DNA of 56,087 nt from Candidatus Aminicenantota bacterium (GCA_026393835.1 JAPKZK010000119.1:1-56087), one strand, 5' to 3'. Shown: positions 39,711 through 50,037, counted from the stretch's first letter. Notes: a model not told the origin generated them from the sequence alone. Made by a program: numbers and translations.

Positions 39711-42332
39711 TCAACGGCTTTGCTCGACTAACCTGATTTCCTCATCTGTTAACTCATACAAGTGATAGACCATCTTATCGATTTCATTATCGGTTTTTGT
39801 TATTAAGGACCGGATGTTCTCGGTTTTTTGTTTTTGTTCGTTAAAGTATTGCAGCCATTCGGCCTGCCCTGGCAATGACAGCTTTATTTTCTGTTTTTCA
39901 AGTTCTTTGCGGAACTCTTCAAATGATAGGGTATACCAATCGGAAAGCTTGCCGGTAATATTCAGATTTGACCACTCGCTCCGGAGCAACTGGATAAATT
40001 CTTCCGCGGTCGTATGCAGTCTATTGTTTTCAGCCAACATAAATTCGACTTTCTCAATAAGCGGTTGTTGATTATCTGCAATACGAATGGGAAACTGCCG
40101 CAAATCTTGTAAAATGATTTTGGGAAACATTTGCCGAACGGCTTTAGGGGTATTCTTTATAAAATAATATGACATTAGGCTGCTGTTCAAAATACCCAGG
40201 ATGTATTCCAGGGATAATTGCGAACCGGATTTTTCAATAACAGCTATATTACTCCGGTTAAAGAGTAAAACATCTTCGCTATATGTTGCATTTATAGACT
40301 TAGGATATGAGCCGGTTATTTCCCTGATTATTATTTTCTTATTGCTAAAAATATCGAATGAACGGGGAGCCGCTAAATGTTCCCCGTATTTTAAATAACC
40401 ACCGGACCATTTAATGAAATATCGATTAACATCTCTCCCTTCCAGGTAGGGAAATGTGTTGGCATCGATCTTATTCTTAAAATCGAAAGGCCTGCCCTTA
40501 ACATCTGCCGGGGTTTGCGCCGGGGCGCCTTTTCCCGTTTCATACGCTTGTAATCCGGCCTTTACGGTTGCAACTTCATCTAAAATAATAGAGTTTTGCG
40601 TTACTTTTTCAATTATCCTATCGCTGCTGTCATCGGAAAAGACTTTAAACTCAAAACCCTCATTCTTTAAGAATTCTTCCTGGTTTCGGGTATGCGAAAA
40701 AACAAAATCACAGCCGCTGCTTAACTTTACAGTTAATGTGTTTGACGCCACCTTTTCTTTTTTAGCGTCGATAATGATTGTTTCAACGTTAACGCCTTCA
40801 AAGGAATACCCGGCTAAATTGACAATTTCACAAATCCGGGATTTGTTTAAGAACATTTCCCTGAGATTTTTGGCTGAACTGACCATTAACCAGGCATTAG
40901 GAACAATGAAACCAAAATAACCCCTGGCCTTTAATAAATTAAATGCCCGTTCAATAAATAGGATGTAGGTATTCACCTGGTATTGCGCTGTATAATAGTT
41001 TTGCACATAGTAGCTCTTTTCGGCTTCATTTATTTTTTCCCTGGCAAAGACATAAGGCGGATTCCCTATTATTACATCAAACCCTCCCCCATTCATAATC
41101 TCCACATATTCTTTGGCCCAATCGAACGCCCTTTCGCCCGCCACCGCCGCATCATCGATCAAGCTGTTGCCGCATTTTATATTCTCATCGAGGGCGGTTA
41201 ATTCCTTGCCCTTACTGGCGGTTTTAAGCCACAACGAGAGTTTTGTGATTTCGACCGATTCGGGGTTGAGATCGACGCCATAGATATTATTGGTTAAAAT
41301 ATGACGGTCCAGTTCAAAAATTTCACGCTGCCCGAGGTTCAAACCGCTGATTTCGTCATTCACTTTACGGCCCTCGATATACAAATAGTCGAAAGCCTGG
41401 TTTAGGAAAGCGCCGGAACCGCAAGCGGGGTCCAGTACTTTAATATTCCGTAATTGCTCTTTGTACCCTTCCCAAAAGGCAATGTGCTGTTCAATGGTTT
41501 GATTATATTCCAACACCTCATACATTTTGCCGTCTTTCTTGCTCTTACGGCGAACCGACTTTATCGAATCAAGGTCATTTTGAGCCAATTCCGGCAGGTT
41601 GTAATACCCCAATTCGCGTTTACGGTCTTCGAGCCAACCGCCGATGGCTTCTTTGACAATGTAGCGGGTAATATATTCCGGTGTATAGAAAATTCCCTCT
41701 TTCTTACGCCTACCGTTTTTGCGAATTTCGACTTTCTCATCGCCGGATAATTCTTTACCATTGCCTATTTGAGCTTTCATTTCTTCAATATCGGAAAGCG
41801 ACTGCTCGAAAATATGGCCAAGAATATTGACGTTCAGATCGCTGGCGAAATCGAAATTGGAAAATTCGATCATTTTTAAAAGAATACTATCCTTTATGGC
41901 GAGTGCATCCAGTTCATCATCCCCGGCAAACAAACCGCCGTCAAATTTAGTGATATCCAGGGGTGGATTCCCGATATCGATGCTGCGAAACAAGCCTTTG
42001 AACTGCCGCCACAGCTTGTCCGGCTCAAAATCAAAGGCATTGGTCAAAATATCTTTTATTTTCCTTAAAGTGTAAGAGGGCAGTAGGTTGGCGTCTTCGC
42101 AAAAACATACGAAAATAAAGCGATCCAGCAGTTTCTGGGTTTTGGTTATTAGCAGAAGGGGGTCTTTACCGGGATTGTGCAGCTTTAAATGCTCGAATAA
42201 TTCAACGCGCATTGCTTTATACTGACTGTAAAACTGTTTTGAGATTGTTTGCTCAAACTCCAACCGCTCACGGTAAAGGATATTGATAAGGGATTCGCCC
42301 TTTTGCGCAATGAGGCGCTCCTTTTGCACCAT
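39711..42332 (-). CDS. Type IIG-like adenine-specific DNA methyltransferase/restriction protein, N-terminally short
   Basis: 873 aa. N-terminal helical region, then GIFYTPEYITRYIV (about 213-226), SAM motif I VLDPACGSGAFL (299-310), catalytic motif IV NPPY (424-427) and a TaqI/Eco57I-like C-terminal target-recognition region ending in a coiled segment (YFNEQKQKTENI). Modifies adenine N6. Full type IIG enzymes usually begin with a nuclease domain of 150 or more residues; here the protein starts in the helical linker and the ATG at 42332 has no ribosome site, so the nuclease end appears lost. It may survive as a methyltransferase or be a pseudogene. Confidence 0.8.
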   Translation of the reverse strand: MVQKERLIAQKGESLINILYRERLEFEQTISKQFYSQYKAMRVELFEHLKLHNPGKDPLLLITKTQKLLDRFIFVCFCEDANLLPSYTLRKIKDILTNAFDFEPDKLWRQFKGLFRSIDIGNPPLDITKFDGGLFAGDDELDALAIKDSILLKMIEFSNFDFASDLNVNILGHIFEQSLSDIEEMKAQIGNGKELSGDEKVEIRKNGRRKKEGIFYTPEYITRYIVKEAIGGWLEDRKRELGYYNLPELAQNDLDSIKSVRRKSKKDGKMYEVLEYNQTIEQHIAFWEGYKEQLRNIKVLDPACGSGAFLNQAFDYLYIEGRKVNDEISGLNLGQREIFELDRHILTNNIYGVDLNPESVEITKLSLWLKTASKGKELTALDENIKCGNSLIDDAAVAGERAFDWAKEYVEIMNGGGFDVIIGNPPYVFAREKINEAEKSYYVQNYYTAQYQVNTYILFIERAFNLLKARGYFGFIVPNAWLMVSSAKNLREMFLNKSRICEIVNLAGYSFEGVNVETIIIDAKKEKVASNTLTVKLSSGCDFVFSHTRNQEEFLKNEGFEFKVFSDDSSDRIIEKVTQNSIILDEVATVKAGLQAYETGKGAPAQTPADVKGRPFDFKNKIDANTFPYLEGRDVNRYFIKWSGGYLKYGEHLAAPRSFDIFSNKKIIIREITGSYPKSINATYSEDVLLFNRSNIAVIEKSGSQLSLEYILGILNSSLMSYYFIKNTPKAVRQMFPKIILQDLRQFPIRIADNQQPLIEKVEFMLAENNRLHTTAEEFIQLLRSEWSNLNITGKLSDWYTLSFEEFRKELEKQKIKLSLPGQAEWLQYFNEQKQKTENIRSLITKTDNEIDKMVYHLYELTDEEIRLVEQSR

Positions 42333-42418
42333 AATCAGTTCACTTTTTCCCGGTCAACTATTATGTAATTTAACAGCACAGTGAAGGCCGATAATATCTC
42401 CGGGACGGCAGGCATTCA

Positions 42419-44122
42419 TTACGCCAGGGACAAAGCCCTGCCCTTCTCACCGAAAAACAGGTGGTAGATCTGCGCCCCTAACTCCCGGTTATCACCGGTT
42501 CCCGGGTTCAAAGCCGAGGGTGAGAATACTTTATCGGTTTCTAAAATAAGAGAAAACTCAGCCGCTTTGCCCATCATTTCCGGGTGGATAATATATTCCT
42601 TAAAAAATTTTGCCGTACCCGGAATAAATTCATCCAGGAGTGTGTCGTTTATCTTAAAAAAAATCGTTTGATCCCGGAATACCGATTTATCAACCGATCC
42701 CCGGATGATTAACAAGGCATTCTTACCCGGATTTTTTAATTGGCAAACCGCTTTTTTCGACGTCCATCTCCAGGATTGCCAATCAGGGTCTTCTATATCC
42801 GAATTGGTTTCAAGAGGATACCACCCTTCCCTGTAAACCACTTCAAAGGCATTTAAAACATCCGGTTTAATGCCCGGGATTCGCGGGGATAATAATCTAT
42901 TGATACCCGGGTTCAGATAGTTCCATACCTTTCGCTTCAGTTCAGCGATGGTTGTCCATCCCCTGGAAGGGCAATTCATACAATAAGAGGACAACTCACC
43001 GGTAAGAAGACGCCGGCGAAGTTCCTTGATCTGCCTGTTATTAAATACCTCAGACAACGATTGATTTTTGCCCAAAGAATGAATGGGCTGATGCCAACAG
43101 CACGGCTGTACATCTTTATTCGCCTGGACCAGCAGGAACGCCCAGGGGTCCAGGCAATCTCGCGTTTGCGCCCCTTCCCTGCTTGAAGAATATCGATGAG
43201 GAACGGCAGCGGCGGCGGGAGCGGGTTGAGTGCGGCTTGGAGTCCCGGCTTCAACCGCCGGCGCCGTTTCCACCTCCACGGGAATACTATTCTCTTTGCC
43301 AACAGGCGCCGCATTTAAACCGCGAATTTTTTGTTTCAAAGAATCCAACAATCCCCTTTGAAAATTATAAGAAATATTAGAACGCTTCAAAAAGTCAAAC
43401 GTCTCGGTCAAAGACGCTTCTACTTCGGGTAATAATTCATCCGGCATTTCTGTAATGTGATTCGGATTCAGTGTATCTTCCAACTCCGGGTATTTTGTCA
43501 GGTTGCAGAAATTATAATGATTCACTCCCAGGGCCCTCCCAAAAGCCGCATAATCCGATAGATTCAATACATTTTTATCGGAAACAACGCAGCTAAATGA
43601 GATTACCGGTAATTGACGGTTTTCTTTTAAAGCCATGCCCCGCAGCCTTAATACGTTAATGCACAGCGTTCCCAGGTCCGCCCCGCGCCTTAGTTTCTTA
43701 AATAACCCCGGATCGCTCGTATCGCAGCTAATTTCAATGCTTTTAAACCTCGACAGGGTATGGAGCTCTTCCGGGGAGAATTCCCTGGCAAAATTGGAAA
43801 TAATATGGAGCGGCATCCCGGAGTCCAGCATCTTGTTGCAGTATAAATGCCAATTTTTATAAATTGTCGTTTCCCCATGTCCATTTACGCTGACGACTTT
43901 GACATTGCGGGATTTCAACGATTCGATTATATTATCGATAGATGCCGCATCGAGATCGCTCCCTTTGTACCCAGGCTGACTGGCAAAACAAAACACGCAC
44001 CTGAGATTACAGCGGGATGTAAATTCGATGTGGACGGTATTTGTCCGGGGCGATTCCAACAAATCATGCACATGGTCCCGATTAATTTCAAATATTTTTT
44101 TTATTCTTCCTGGTAATCCCAA
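42419..44122 (-). CDS. Radical SAM/SPASM protein
   Basis: 567 aa. Cluster motif CNLRCVFC (Cys38, 42, 45) follows HIEFTSR. A Pro/Ala-rich linker (about 275-320) separates the radical SAM barrel from a SPASM-like region with DCLDPW...VQPCCWHQ and YCMNCPSRG, which would bind auxiliary Fe-S clusters. The last 170 residues hold a beta-rich domain (GWYPLE, WRWTSKKA) that I cannot name. SPASM proteins modify peptides or sugars; no target is obvious nearby. Start is TTG at 44122 behind GAGGTGAT, a good ribosome site. Divergent from the DUF2723 gene. Confidence 0.85.
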   Translation of the reverse strand: MGLPGRIKKIFEINRDHVHDLLESPRTNTVHIEFTSRCNLRCVFCFASQPGYKGSDLDAASIDNIIESLKSRNVKVVSVNGHGETTIYKNWHLYCNKMLDSGMPLHIISNFAREFSPEELHTLSRFKSIEISCDTSDPGLFKKLRRGADLGTLCINVLRLRGMALKENRQLPVISFSCVVSDKNVLNLSDYAAFGRALGVNHYNFCNLTKYPELEDTLNPNHITEMPDELLPEVEASLTETFDFLKRSNISYNFQRGLLDSLKQKIRGLNAAPVGKENSIPVEVETAPAVEAGTPSRTQPAPAAAAVPHRYSSSREGAQTRDCLDPWAFLLVQANKDVQPCCWHQPIHSLGKNQSLSEVFNNRQIKELRRRLLTGELSSYCMNCPSRGWTTIAELKRKVWNYLNPGINRLLSPRIPGIKPDVLNAFEVVYREGWYPLETNSDIEDPDWQSWRWTSKKAVCQLKNPGKNALLIIRGSVDKSVFRDQTIFFKINDTLLDEFIPGTAKFFKEYIIHPEMMGKAAEFSLILETDKVFSPSALNPGTGDNRELGAQIYHLFFGEKGRALSLA

Positions 44123-44246
44123 TGTATCACCTCACAACACCAAAAAGGCGCCTGTTATTTTGTCGGTAAAATATATTTTCATTCCCGGTCATTCTATCAC
44201 AACCTGACATTAAAATAAATATCCCAAAATCTCCAACCCACTTTGG

Positions 44247-44275
44247 TTGACTTTTTAGCTGATTTTCTCTAAAAT
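44247..44275 (+). promoter_or_regulatory. Promoter of the DUF2723 gene
   Basis: TTGACT (44247-44252), 17-bp spacer, TAAAAT (44270-44275); leader about 60 nt. Confidence 0.65.
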
Positions 44276-44341
44276 AGTCCCTTAGAAATAAAATCAAATC
44301 TCCTTTCCTTTATCATATGAGATTTCATCTGCGAGGACAAA

Positions 44342-46456
44342 ATGAAACAAAAAAGCAATCTAAAAGAGAAACAAAAACCGGGGGTAGTCGACGAGATTCT
44401 CTCCAAAAAGAAGGAGGTCCTTTTTTGCTGCGGCATCTTTTTTATAACCCTGGCGGTCTATATATCCACCCTTGCCCCCAGCGTCTACTTCGGCCACAGC
44501 GGCGAGCTTACCGCAGCGGCCTATAACCTGGGCATTGCCCACCCACCCGGATACCCGCTCTACTTACTGCTGGGAAAATTATTTATGCTGCTTGTCCCCT
44601 TCGGCGATATGGCCATGCGCATGAACCTGCTTTCTGCTGTTTTTGCCGCGCTGACGACCGTACTGGTTTATCTCATCGGCAGGGCTTTAAACCACCATCG
44701 CCTGACGGCGACGCTAACGGCATTAATCGCGGCCTTCTCATTTACCTTCTGGTCCCAGGCGGTAGTGGCAGAGGTGTATACCCTGGCCGCCCTATTTTTC
44801 TGCACCTTGATACTTTTTACCCTATTATGGCTAAAAGACCGGCAAGAACACTGGCTCCTGCTGCTGGCGCTAACGGCCGGGTTTGCCATGACGCACCATG
44901 TGATTATTGCCGTATTCCTTCCTGTTTTTTTGATATTTATCCTGCTCAATAAACCGGGCTTACTTAAAGATTGGAAATTAATAGCCAGGAGCATCCCGTT
45001 ATTCTTGCTGCCGCTGCTCTTATACCTGTACCTGCCTATTCGCTCCGCCGCCAATCCCCTGAATGATTGGGGAAACCCGGAAACGTTTTCAAGAATGATC
45101 AACCATGTAACCGGCAAACAGTTTGACGGGCTGTTTCTTAAACAGGGCGCCGCCGGCGTCATGTTCCAGTGGCATATTTTTGTCGATGCCCTGCTGAAAC
45201 AATTCCCTTTTATCTTGCTTATATTGGCCGTAATCGGGGTGATCGCCGGTTTGAAGCGGGAAAAGAAAATCGTATTTTTTTTCCTGGCCCTCCCGGTGGT
45301 GGGCATTTGCTATTCATTGGCATATTTTATTACAAACGTGGAGCCGCAGTTCATCTACATTTTCCTCTGCCTGGCGCTTATTATGGGGATGAGCCTGGAT
45401 GGCCTGTACCGGTGGATGCGGAAAGGTAAAAAAAACCGGTTCCCCTGGGTCGTCGCCGGTATATTAACGATTATCGCTTTGCTCCCGTTGGCCGTCAACC
45501 GGACAAAATGCGACCAGAGCGGCAACTATCTGGCCCGCAATTATGGGCGGAATATGATCTCTACCCTGGAAAAAGACAGCGCCTTAATTATCGATGGCGA
45601 GAATGAGCTTTTTATCGCCGCTTATCTAAAGATAGTGGAAGGGTTGAGACCCGATGTGGAAGTGTATGACGCCATGCAGAATATTTTTTATATCCCGGCC
45701 ATGAAAACAAAGGATAAAGATAAAAAAACGGTTACCGTCGCCGATTTATATCAATTCGTCAACCGGATGCTTACGGGAAAAAAACCGGTGTTTTTCACCA
45801 ACCCCATTTTCCAAAATTTCAGGTTCGCGGATTACGGCGTATTATATAAGGCCATTCTCGGCAGTGAAAACCTGGAAAATTTTAAGATTGAAGACCCCTG
45901 GGAAAAATACGACCGCAGCGGGCTGGAGCGACCCTACCCCGGCGCCAATGAAAAAGAAACCATCGGGAAGTATTATTTTTCCCGGGGCAAGTACCTGGAT
46001 AAAACGAATAAAAAAGATTTAGCCGTCGATTTCCTGGGAAAAGCACTCTCTGTCGCAGGCGACCAACATTCGGCGCTTAAGAACCTCGCCATCTATTATA
46101 TGCAAACCAGCAAGCTCGATGATGCGGAAAGCATTTTTGAAAAGGCCATTAAAGTATATCCGTTCGATTCCGACGACTACAATACATTGGGTATGATCTA
46201 CCATTACCGGACGGATTATACAAACGCCCTGGAAAAGTACACGCAAGCATTGGCGATTAAAGGAAATAATGTCTCCGCATTAATGAACCGCTCCATGCTT
46301 TATGAACAAATGGGCGATAAGGAAACAAACCAGGTTATAAAAAATGGTTGCTATCAAAACGCCCTTAATGATTGCGAACAAGCGCTGGGAATGGAACCCG
46401 CGAACCCCGCCGCCGCCCAAATGAAGACTAGAATTTTCTCTAAGGTTTCCCAATAA
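44342..46456 (+). CDS. DUF2723 membrane glycosyltransferase-like protein with TPR tail
   Basis: 704 aa. About ten membrane segments from residue 26 to about 385. The first loop has the family signature APSVYFGHSGELTAAAY...HPPGYPLY, with the acidic residue expected to be catalytic in GT-C-fold, PMT-like enzymes that use lipid-linked sugars. A soluble region follows, and the last 150 residues are tetratricopeptide repeats (KKDLAVDFLGKAL, LDDAESIFEKAI, YTNALEKYTQAL). Likely an inner-membrane enzyme facing the periplasm, glycosylating proteins or lipids. ATG at 44342 with GAGGA five bases upstream. Followed by a terminator. Confidence 0.9.
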   Translation: MKQKSNLKEKQKPGVVDEILSKKKEVLFCCGIFFITLAVYISTLAPSVYFGHSGELTAAAYNLGIAHPPGYPLYLLLGKLFMLLVPFGDMAMRMNLLSAVFAALTTVLVYLIGRALNHHRLTATLTALIAAFSFTFWSQAVVAEVYTLAALFFCTLILFTLLWLKDRQEHWLLLLALTAGFAMTHHVIIAVFLPVFLIFILLNKPGLLKDWKLIARSIPLFLLPLLLYLYLPIRSAANPLNDWGNPETFSRMINHVTGKQFDGLFLKQGAAGVMFQWHIFVDALLKQFPFILLILAVIGVIAGLKREKKIVFFFLALPVVGICYSLAYFITNVEPQFIYIFLCLALIMGMSLDGLYRWMRKGKKNRFPWVVAGILTIIALLPLAVNRTKCDQSGNYLARNYGRNMISTLEKDSALIIDGENELFIAAYLKIVEGLRPDVEVYDAMQNIFYIPAMKTKDKDKKTVTVADLYQFVNRMLTGKKPVFFTNPIFQNFRFADYGVLYKAILGSENLENFKIEDPWEKYDRSGLERPYPGANEKETIGKYYFSRGKYLDKTNKKDLAVDFLGKALSVAGDQHSALKNLAIYYMQTSKLDDAESIFEKAIKVYPFDSDDYNTLGMIYHYRTDYTNALEKYTQALAIKGNNVSALMNRSMLYEQMGDKETNQVIKNGCYQNALNDCEQALGMEPANPAAAQMKTRIFSKVSQ

Positions 46457-46490
46457 CCGGTATCACGGCGCTTTCTGACTAAAATAAATA

Positions 46491-46529
46491 AAGGCCCGGG
46501 AGGCCGAAAAACCCCCCGGGCTTTTATTT
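46491..46529. terminator. Bidirectional rho-independent terminator
   Basis: AAGGCCCGGGAGG, short loop, then CCCCCCGGGCTTTTATTT: a G/C-rich hairpin with a T-run between two convergent genes. Confidence 0.8.
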
Positions 46530-46557
46530 AATTACTCTATCAGGTCTGGATCGGTCC

Positions 46558-49500
46558 TTAATAGGACTTAGTATCCGAGGTTTCGACGTTGAGCGCGGGA
46601 TTGTAGGGAATAGTCGCGTGGGTAACGTTGTTTACGGTAATGGTAAAGGGCCCGGTTTGTCTGACCCTGGAGGATGTAAAGGTCACTTTTCCACTGGAGT
46701 TGGTAACGGCGTTTTTAGTGCCCGTCACCACGCCGCTCCAGGTGATATAGACCCTGGCATTGGCAACCGCGGCGTTGTTGGTGTTCCGGATGGTGACCAC
46801 CGCGGTTGATCTGTATCTTCCTGATAACCTTGTGATGGTCTGGGTGATGTCGTAAACATACATTTGCAGCGTGGGGGCGGTCACGGTAACGGGTTTGGTG
46901 ATTGGGTTCGTGGCGCCGTCGTTATCGGTGACGGTCAGGGTGACGTTATATGTCCCGGCCGCCGCATAGGTATGGACGGGGTCCCGCAAGGTGGATGTAC
47001 CGCCGTCGCCGAAATTCCATGACCAGGCCACAACCGAACCGTCGGGGTCGGTGCTGGTATCGGTAAAAGTGGCGGTCAGGTAACTGGTGGTAAAAGTAAA
47101 GTTGGCCACGGGCGGGAGATTGCCGGTGCCGCTGACGACATTGGCGGTATAATCTTCCACTTCACCATAGGCAAAGGTTTCGCAAGAGGTAGGATAAGCC
47201 GCGTACTTCATGGAAACTCTCATCCGCGTCACTTTATCGATGCCGGGGTTAACGGTGAAACTGCCGGAAACCGTGGAAGTGCCGTAACCTGTGAATTCCG
47301 ATTCACCGGCCTCATCAAAATCATGGTCATCGTTGTAATCGATCCAGATTGTCCAATATTCGGTCCAAACGCCGCCCGAGAAACCGGGGGTCAGGACAAC
47401 GCCGGGTGTAGTCCCACCGGTCAAATTGCAGGTAATATTGGTGAAATCAGTGTACCCGGCTGCGCCGGAGGCATTATTCATGGAGCCTACCTGGACGCCG
47501 GCGATCCATTCCATGCTGTAGGTGCTGCCCATGGATGCGCAGTAGGGTTTCTCGGCCACATTAATATAATTCAATTTGGTTTCGGTATCGCTGCCCTGGG
47601 CATTGGCGACGACCAGTGTCACGTCATACGTTCCCACGGTAGTATAGGTAACCGTTGGATTCTGGGCCGTACTGGCAGCGGGTGTACCGCCCTCGAAAGT
47701 CCAGGACCAGGAAGTGGGGTTTTCAAGGGATTTGTCCGTAAATATGACGCTTTCGTTGACATAAGTATCGGTGGCGCTGGCGATAAAATCGGCAATCGGG
47801 GGTTGGGGCGCTGTCGTTGTGATATAATTGACTTTGGTTTCAGTGTCGGAGCCGAAAGCGTTGGTAACGGTCTCTGTGACGGTGAAAGTCCCGATGGTGG
47901 TATAGGTATGGGAAGGATTCTTGAGGGTGGAGGTGCCGCCGTCGCCGAAATTCCATGAGTAGGTGGTGCCGGCCTGGGATTGGTCGGTGAAATTGACGGT
48001 CAACGGGATACCGCCGGCCACGGGTGTACCGGTGAAGTTTGCCACGGGCGGACCGGGGCATACGACGGTAATACCGATGACTGCGAAGGCATTAACGACA
48101 TCCTGGCAGTTATAGCCGTAATCTACTGCGGCGCTGATGACGCCTTCGGCGCCCTGCTGGAAAGTGGTGCCGGGGGTCCAGTAATTGGTGTTGGCCTTGA
48201 CAAAGATATCAAAGGCCATCCGGGTGGTCCAACCCGGGGATTGGGCGACCAAACAAAACACCTTGTTGAAAAGACCGCTGCTGTAGTGAACATCCAGGCC
48301 TTCGTAATATTCGCTGATATGATCGATGGAGATGCCGTCCTGGGGGGGATTACACAGGTATCTCAAGGCTTGACCGGCGGCTTTGAAAATGTCATAACCG
48401 CACATAAAATCATTGGTGCCCCTCATGTAATATTTAGCCGCTTCACCGGCCATGTCTGAAAAGGCTTCATTGATACCGCCGGATTGGCTGGAATAAATTA
48501 ACCCGGAATGATTTTCGGTAAAACCGTGGCTGACTTCGTGGGCGGAAACGTCCAGACAACACAGGGGATAAAAGGTGGTGGCGCCATCGCCAAAAGTCAT
48601 GGAGGAACCATCCCAGAACGCATTTTCATAACCGGTGCTGTAATGGAGCTTCATGGTGAGCTGGAACGGGAGCACGGGGAGACCGTACCAGTTCTGGTAC
48701 ATGTCGTAAATCACCTGGCCGAAAAACTGGCCGTCATTCAGGGGGCAATAGCCGCCGTTGATGGTCTCATGGGTATTCCTGTAGCATGTGTAAGAATAAG
48801 GGGTACTGCCGCTGGTGCCGTGGTTTAAATCTACGGTATTCACGTTACCAAAATTCATGGTGCAGGTTCCGCCGGCTTCAGCGACGCCAAAAGCCGGGTA
48901 ATCGGTGCCGTATTCATATTGACCGATCTTCTGGTTTCCGCCAGGACCCGTACCGGAGGCGTTGGTCAAGCGATTAAAAGAATCGATGACCTTGCCTGAT
49001 TTGACATCGATAAAGTAAATATACCGTGACGGGTGGCCTACTTCATTATCCGCAAAAAACGAAACAACATAGGTGAGAATGGCTTTATTCTTCTTATCGA
49101 TATAGATGTACGTGCCGTATTCCTCGTTTCTAAAGCTCCATACCGCGTTGGCGTCTTTTGCTTTATGCTGTTTCTGCATACGCTGTAAAGCGCCCTTCGG
49201 ATCCAATGTCCCGGGAATGTTCAAAATGTCTTTCGGCGTATCCAGTACCACGGCGCCGTTGATTCTAACCACTTCATCGGTGTGGTCCCTGCTCACGACA
49301 GTTTGGATTCCCCAGATTGGGATACCCTTGTACGTTTGCAGGTACCGGGCGTGGGTGACGCTGTTGAAATCCGTTACCTGTCGAAGCAGTGTGAATTTCT
49401 CACCCTGGGTCAGGCCGAAAATCGCACCCATTGTCGAGCGGCCATGGTCGCCCTGGTTATTCATCTTCATGATATAACCGGCGGAATTTGCCGAGAGCAA

Positions 49501-49611
49501 ATCGACTTTTTTGGCTGCCCAGGCGCTGGTGGCCATAAAGCAGCATAACACAAACACAAGAGTAAAATTAAACAGAACTTTACCCTTAAAAACCTGGTTT
49601 TTTTGTTTCAT
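46558..49611 (-). CDS. Secreted M4 (thermolysin-like) metalloprotease with PKD and GEVED domains
   Basis: 1017 aa. Signal peptide 1-33 (FMATSAWAA), FTP/PepSY-type propeptide to about 220, then the catalytic domain: HEVSH (358-362) with Glu359, third zinc ligand Glu382 in GGINEAFSD and the catalytic-site histidine His442 in DVHYSSGLFN. Two PKD domains (about 520-600 and 603-690; YSWNFGDGGTSTL), a GEVED domain (about 700-815, with GEVEDY), a third PKD (about 825-905) and a C-terminal beta domain follow. It would digest protein outside the cell, with the accessory domains binding substrate or surface. GGAGG seven bases before the ATG. Promoter about 190 bp upstream with a conserved element. Confidence 0.95.
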   Translation of the reverse strand: MKQKNQVFKGKVLFNFTLVFVLCCFMATSAWAAKKVDLLSANSAGYIMKMNNQGDHGRSTMGAIFGLTQGEKFTLLRQVTDFNSVTHARYLQTYKGIPIWGIQTVVSRDHTDEVVRINGAVVLDTPKDILNIPGTLDPKGALQRMQKQHKAKDANAVWSFRNEEYGTYIYIDKKNKAILTYVVSFFADNEVGHPSRYIYFIDVKSGKVIDSFNRLTNASGTGPGGNQKIGQYEYGTDYPAFGVAEAGGTCTMNFGNVNTVDLNHGTSGSTPYSYTCYRNTHETINGGYCPLNDGQFFGQVIYDMYQNWYGLPVLPFQLTMKLHYSTGYENAFWDGSSMTFGDGATTFYPLCCLDVSAHEVSHGFTENHSGLIYSSQSGGINEAFSDMAGEAAKYYMRGTNDFMCGYDIFKAAGQALRYLCNPPQDGISIDHISEYYEGLDVHYSSGLFNKVFCLVAQSPGWTTRMAFDIFVKANTNYWTPGTTFQQGAEGVISAAVDYGYNCQDVVNAFAVIGITVVCPGPPVANFTGTPVAGGIPLTVNFTDQSQAGTTYSWNFGDGGTSTLKNPSHTYTTIGTFTVTETVTNAFGSDTETKVNYITTTAPQPPIADFIASATDTYVNESVIFTDKSLENPTSWSWTFEGGTPAASTAQNPTVTYTTVGTYDVTLVVANAQGSDTETKLNYINVAEKPYCASMGSTYSMEWIAGVQVGSMNNASGAAGYTDFTNITCNLTGGTTPGVVLTPGFSGGVWTEYWTIWIDYNDDHDFDEAGESEFTGYGTSTVSGSFTVNPGIDKVTRMRVSMKYAAYPTSCETFAYGEVEDYTANVVSGTGNLPPVANFTFTTSYLTATFTDTSTDPDGSVVAWSWNFGDGGTSTLRDPVHTYAAAGTYNVTLTVTDNDGATNPITKPVTVTAPTLQMYVYDITQTITRLSGRYRSTAVVTIRNTNNAAVANARVYITWSGVVTGTKNAVTNSSGKVTFTSSRVRQTGPFTITVNNVTHATIPYNPALNVETSDTKSY

Positions 49612-49795
49612 TTTGAAACCTCCATTTTTTATTTTTGAAAATTTTTCGAATCAAAAATTAAAAAAATCGAGTCTTCTGCTTCTGCCCCTGTCATTTTCAC
49701 AAAATTATATTTGAATCCCCTGGTTACAAAACCCGATACCCACAACGCCGACACAACAAACACAAAAAAAATCACTTTCATCATACCTCATTTCC

Positions 49796-49824
49796 ATCCT
49801 AAAGAAATGAAAAAAATATGTCAA
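49796..49824 (-). promoter_or_regulatory. Promoter of the M4 metalloprotease gene
   Basis: Minus-strand TTGACA (49819-49824), 17-bp spacer, TAGGAT (49796-49801), preceded by GGTGTA exactly as at the cyanophycinase promoter. Predicted leader about 180 nt; the leader (49612-49795) holds no gene. Confidence 0.75.
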
Positions 49825-49890
49825 TACACCGAAAGTTGTATTTTTGGGTTGAAAATGAATTTTTTTTTCGTACAACTAAAGTTGTATTTT
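49825..49890 (-). promoter_or_regulatory. Conserved upstream element, copy 2
   Basis: Same blocks as at 28041-28100: ACAACTTTAGTTGTACG, A-rich middle, CAACCC and AAAATACAACTTTCGGTGT reading into the -35 box. Here the distal block is a complete dyad ACAACT-TT-AGTTGT. Confidence 0.6.
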
Positions 49891-49933
49891 AACGATTTGG
49901 TTGTACACGGTACACGGTGCACGGCACACGGTG

Positions 49934-49960
49934 AAAAATTGGGCTGTCCCCTAATCCCCC
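49934..49960. repeat. Short dispersed element (AAATTGGGCTGTCCCCTAATC)
   Basis: Near-identical to 51318-51343 over about 24 bp, differing at two positions. The flanking 49900-49935 has TACACGGTGCACGG-like short repeats and 49950-49970 duplicates CTAATCCCCC. Confidence 0.55.
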
Positions 49961-50037
49961 CTAATCCCCCGAAAAGAGAGGGAAAGAATAGCGGCGCCCT
50001 TCGGGCAATCTGATACGCCTTCGGCGAAAAGTGGGTT

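Noticed and set aside
47323..48459. Long plus-strand ORFs opposite the M4 protease gene
   Set aside because: Gly-rich shadows of PKD and GEVED coding sequence.
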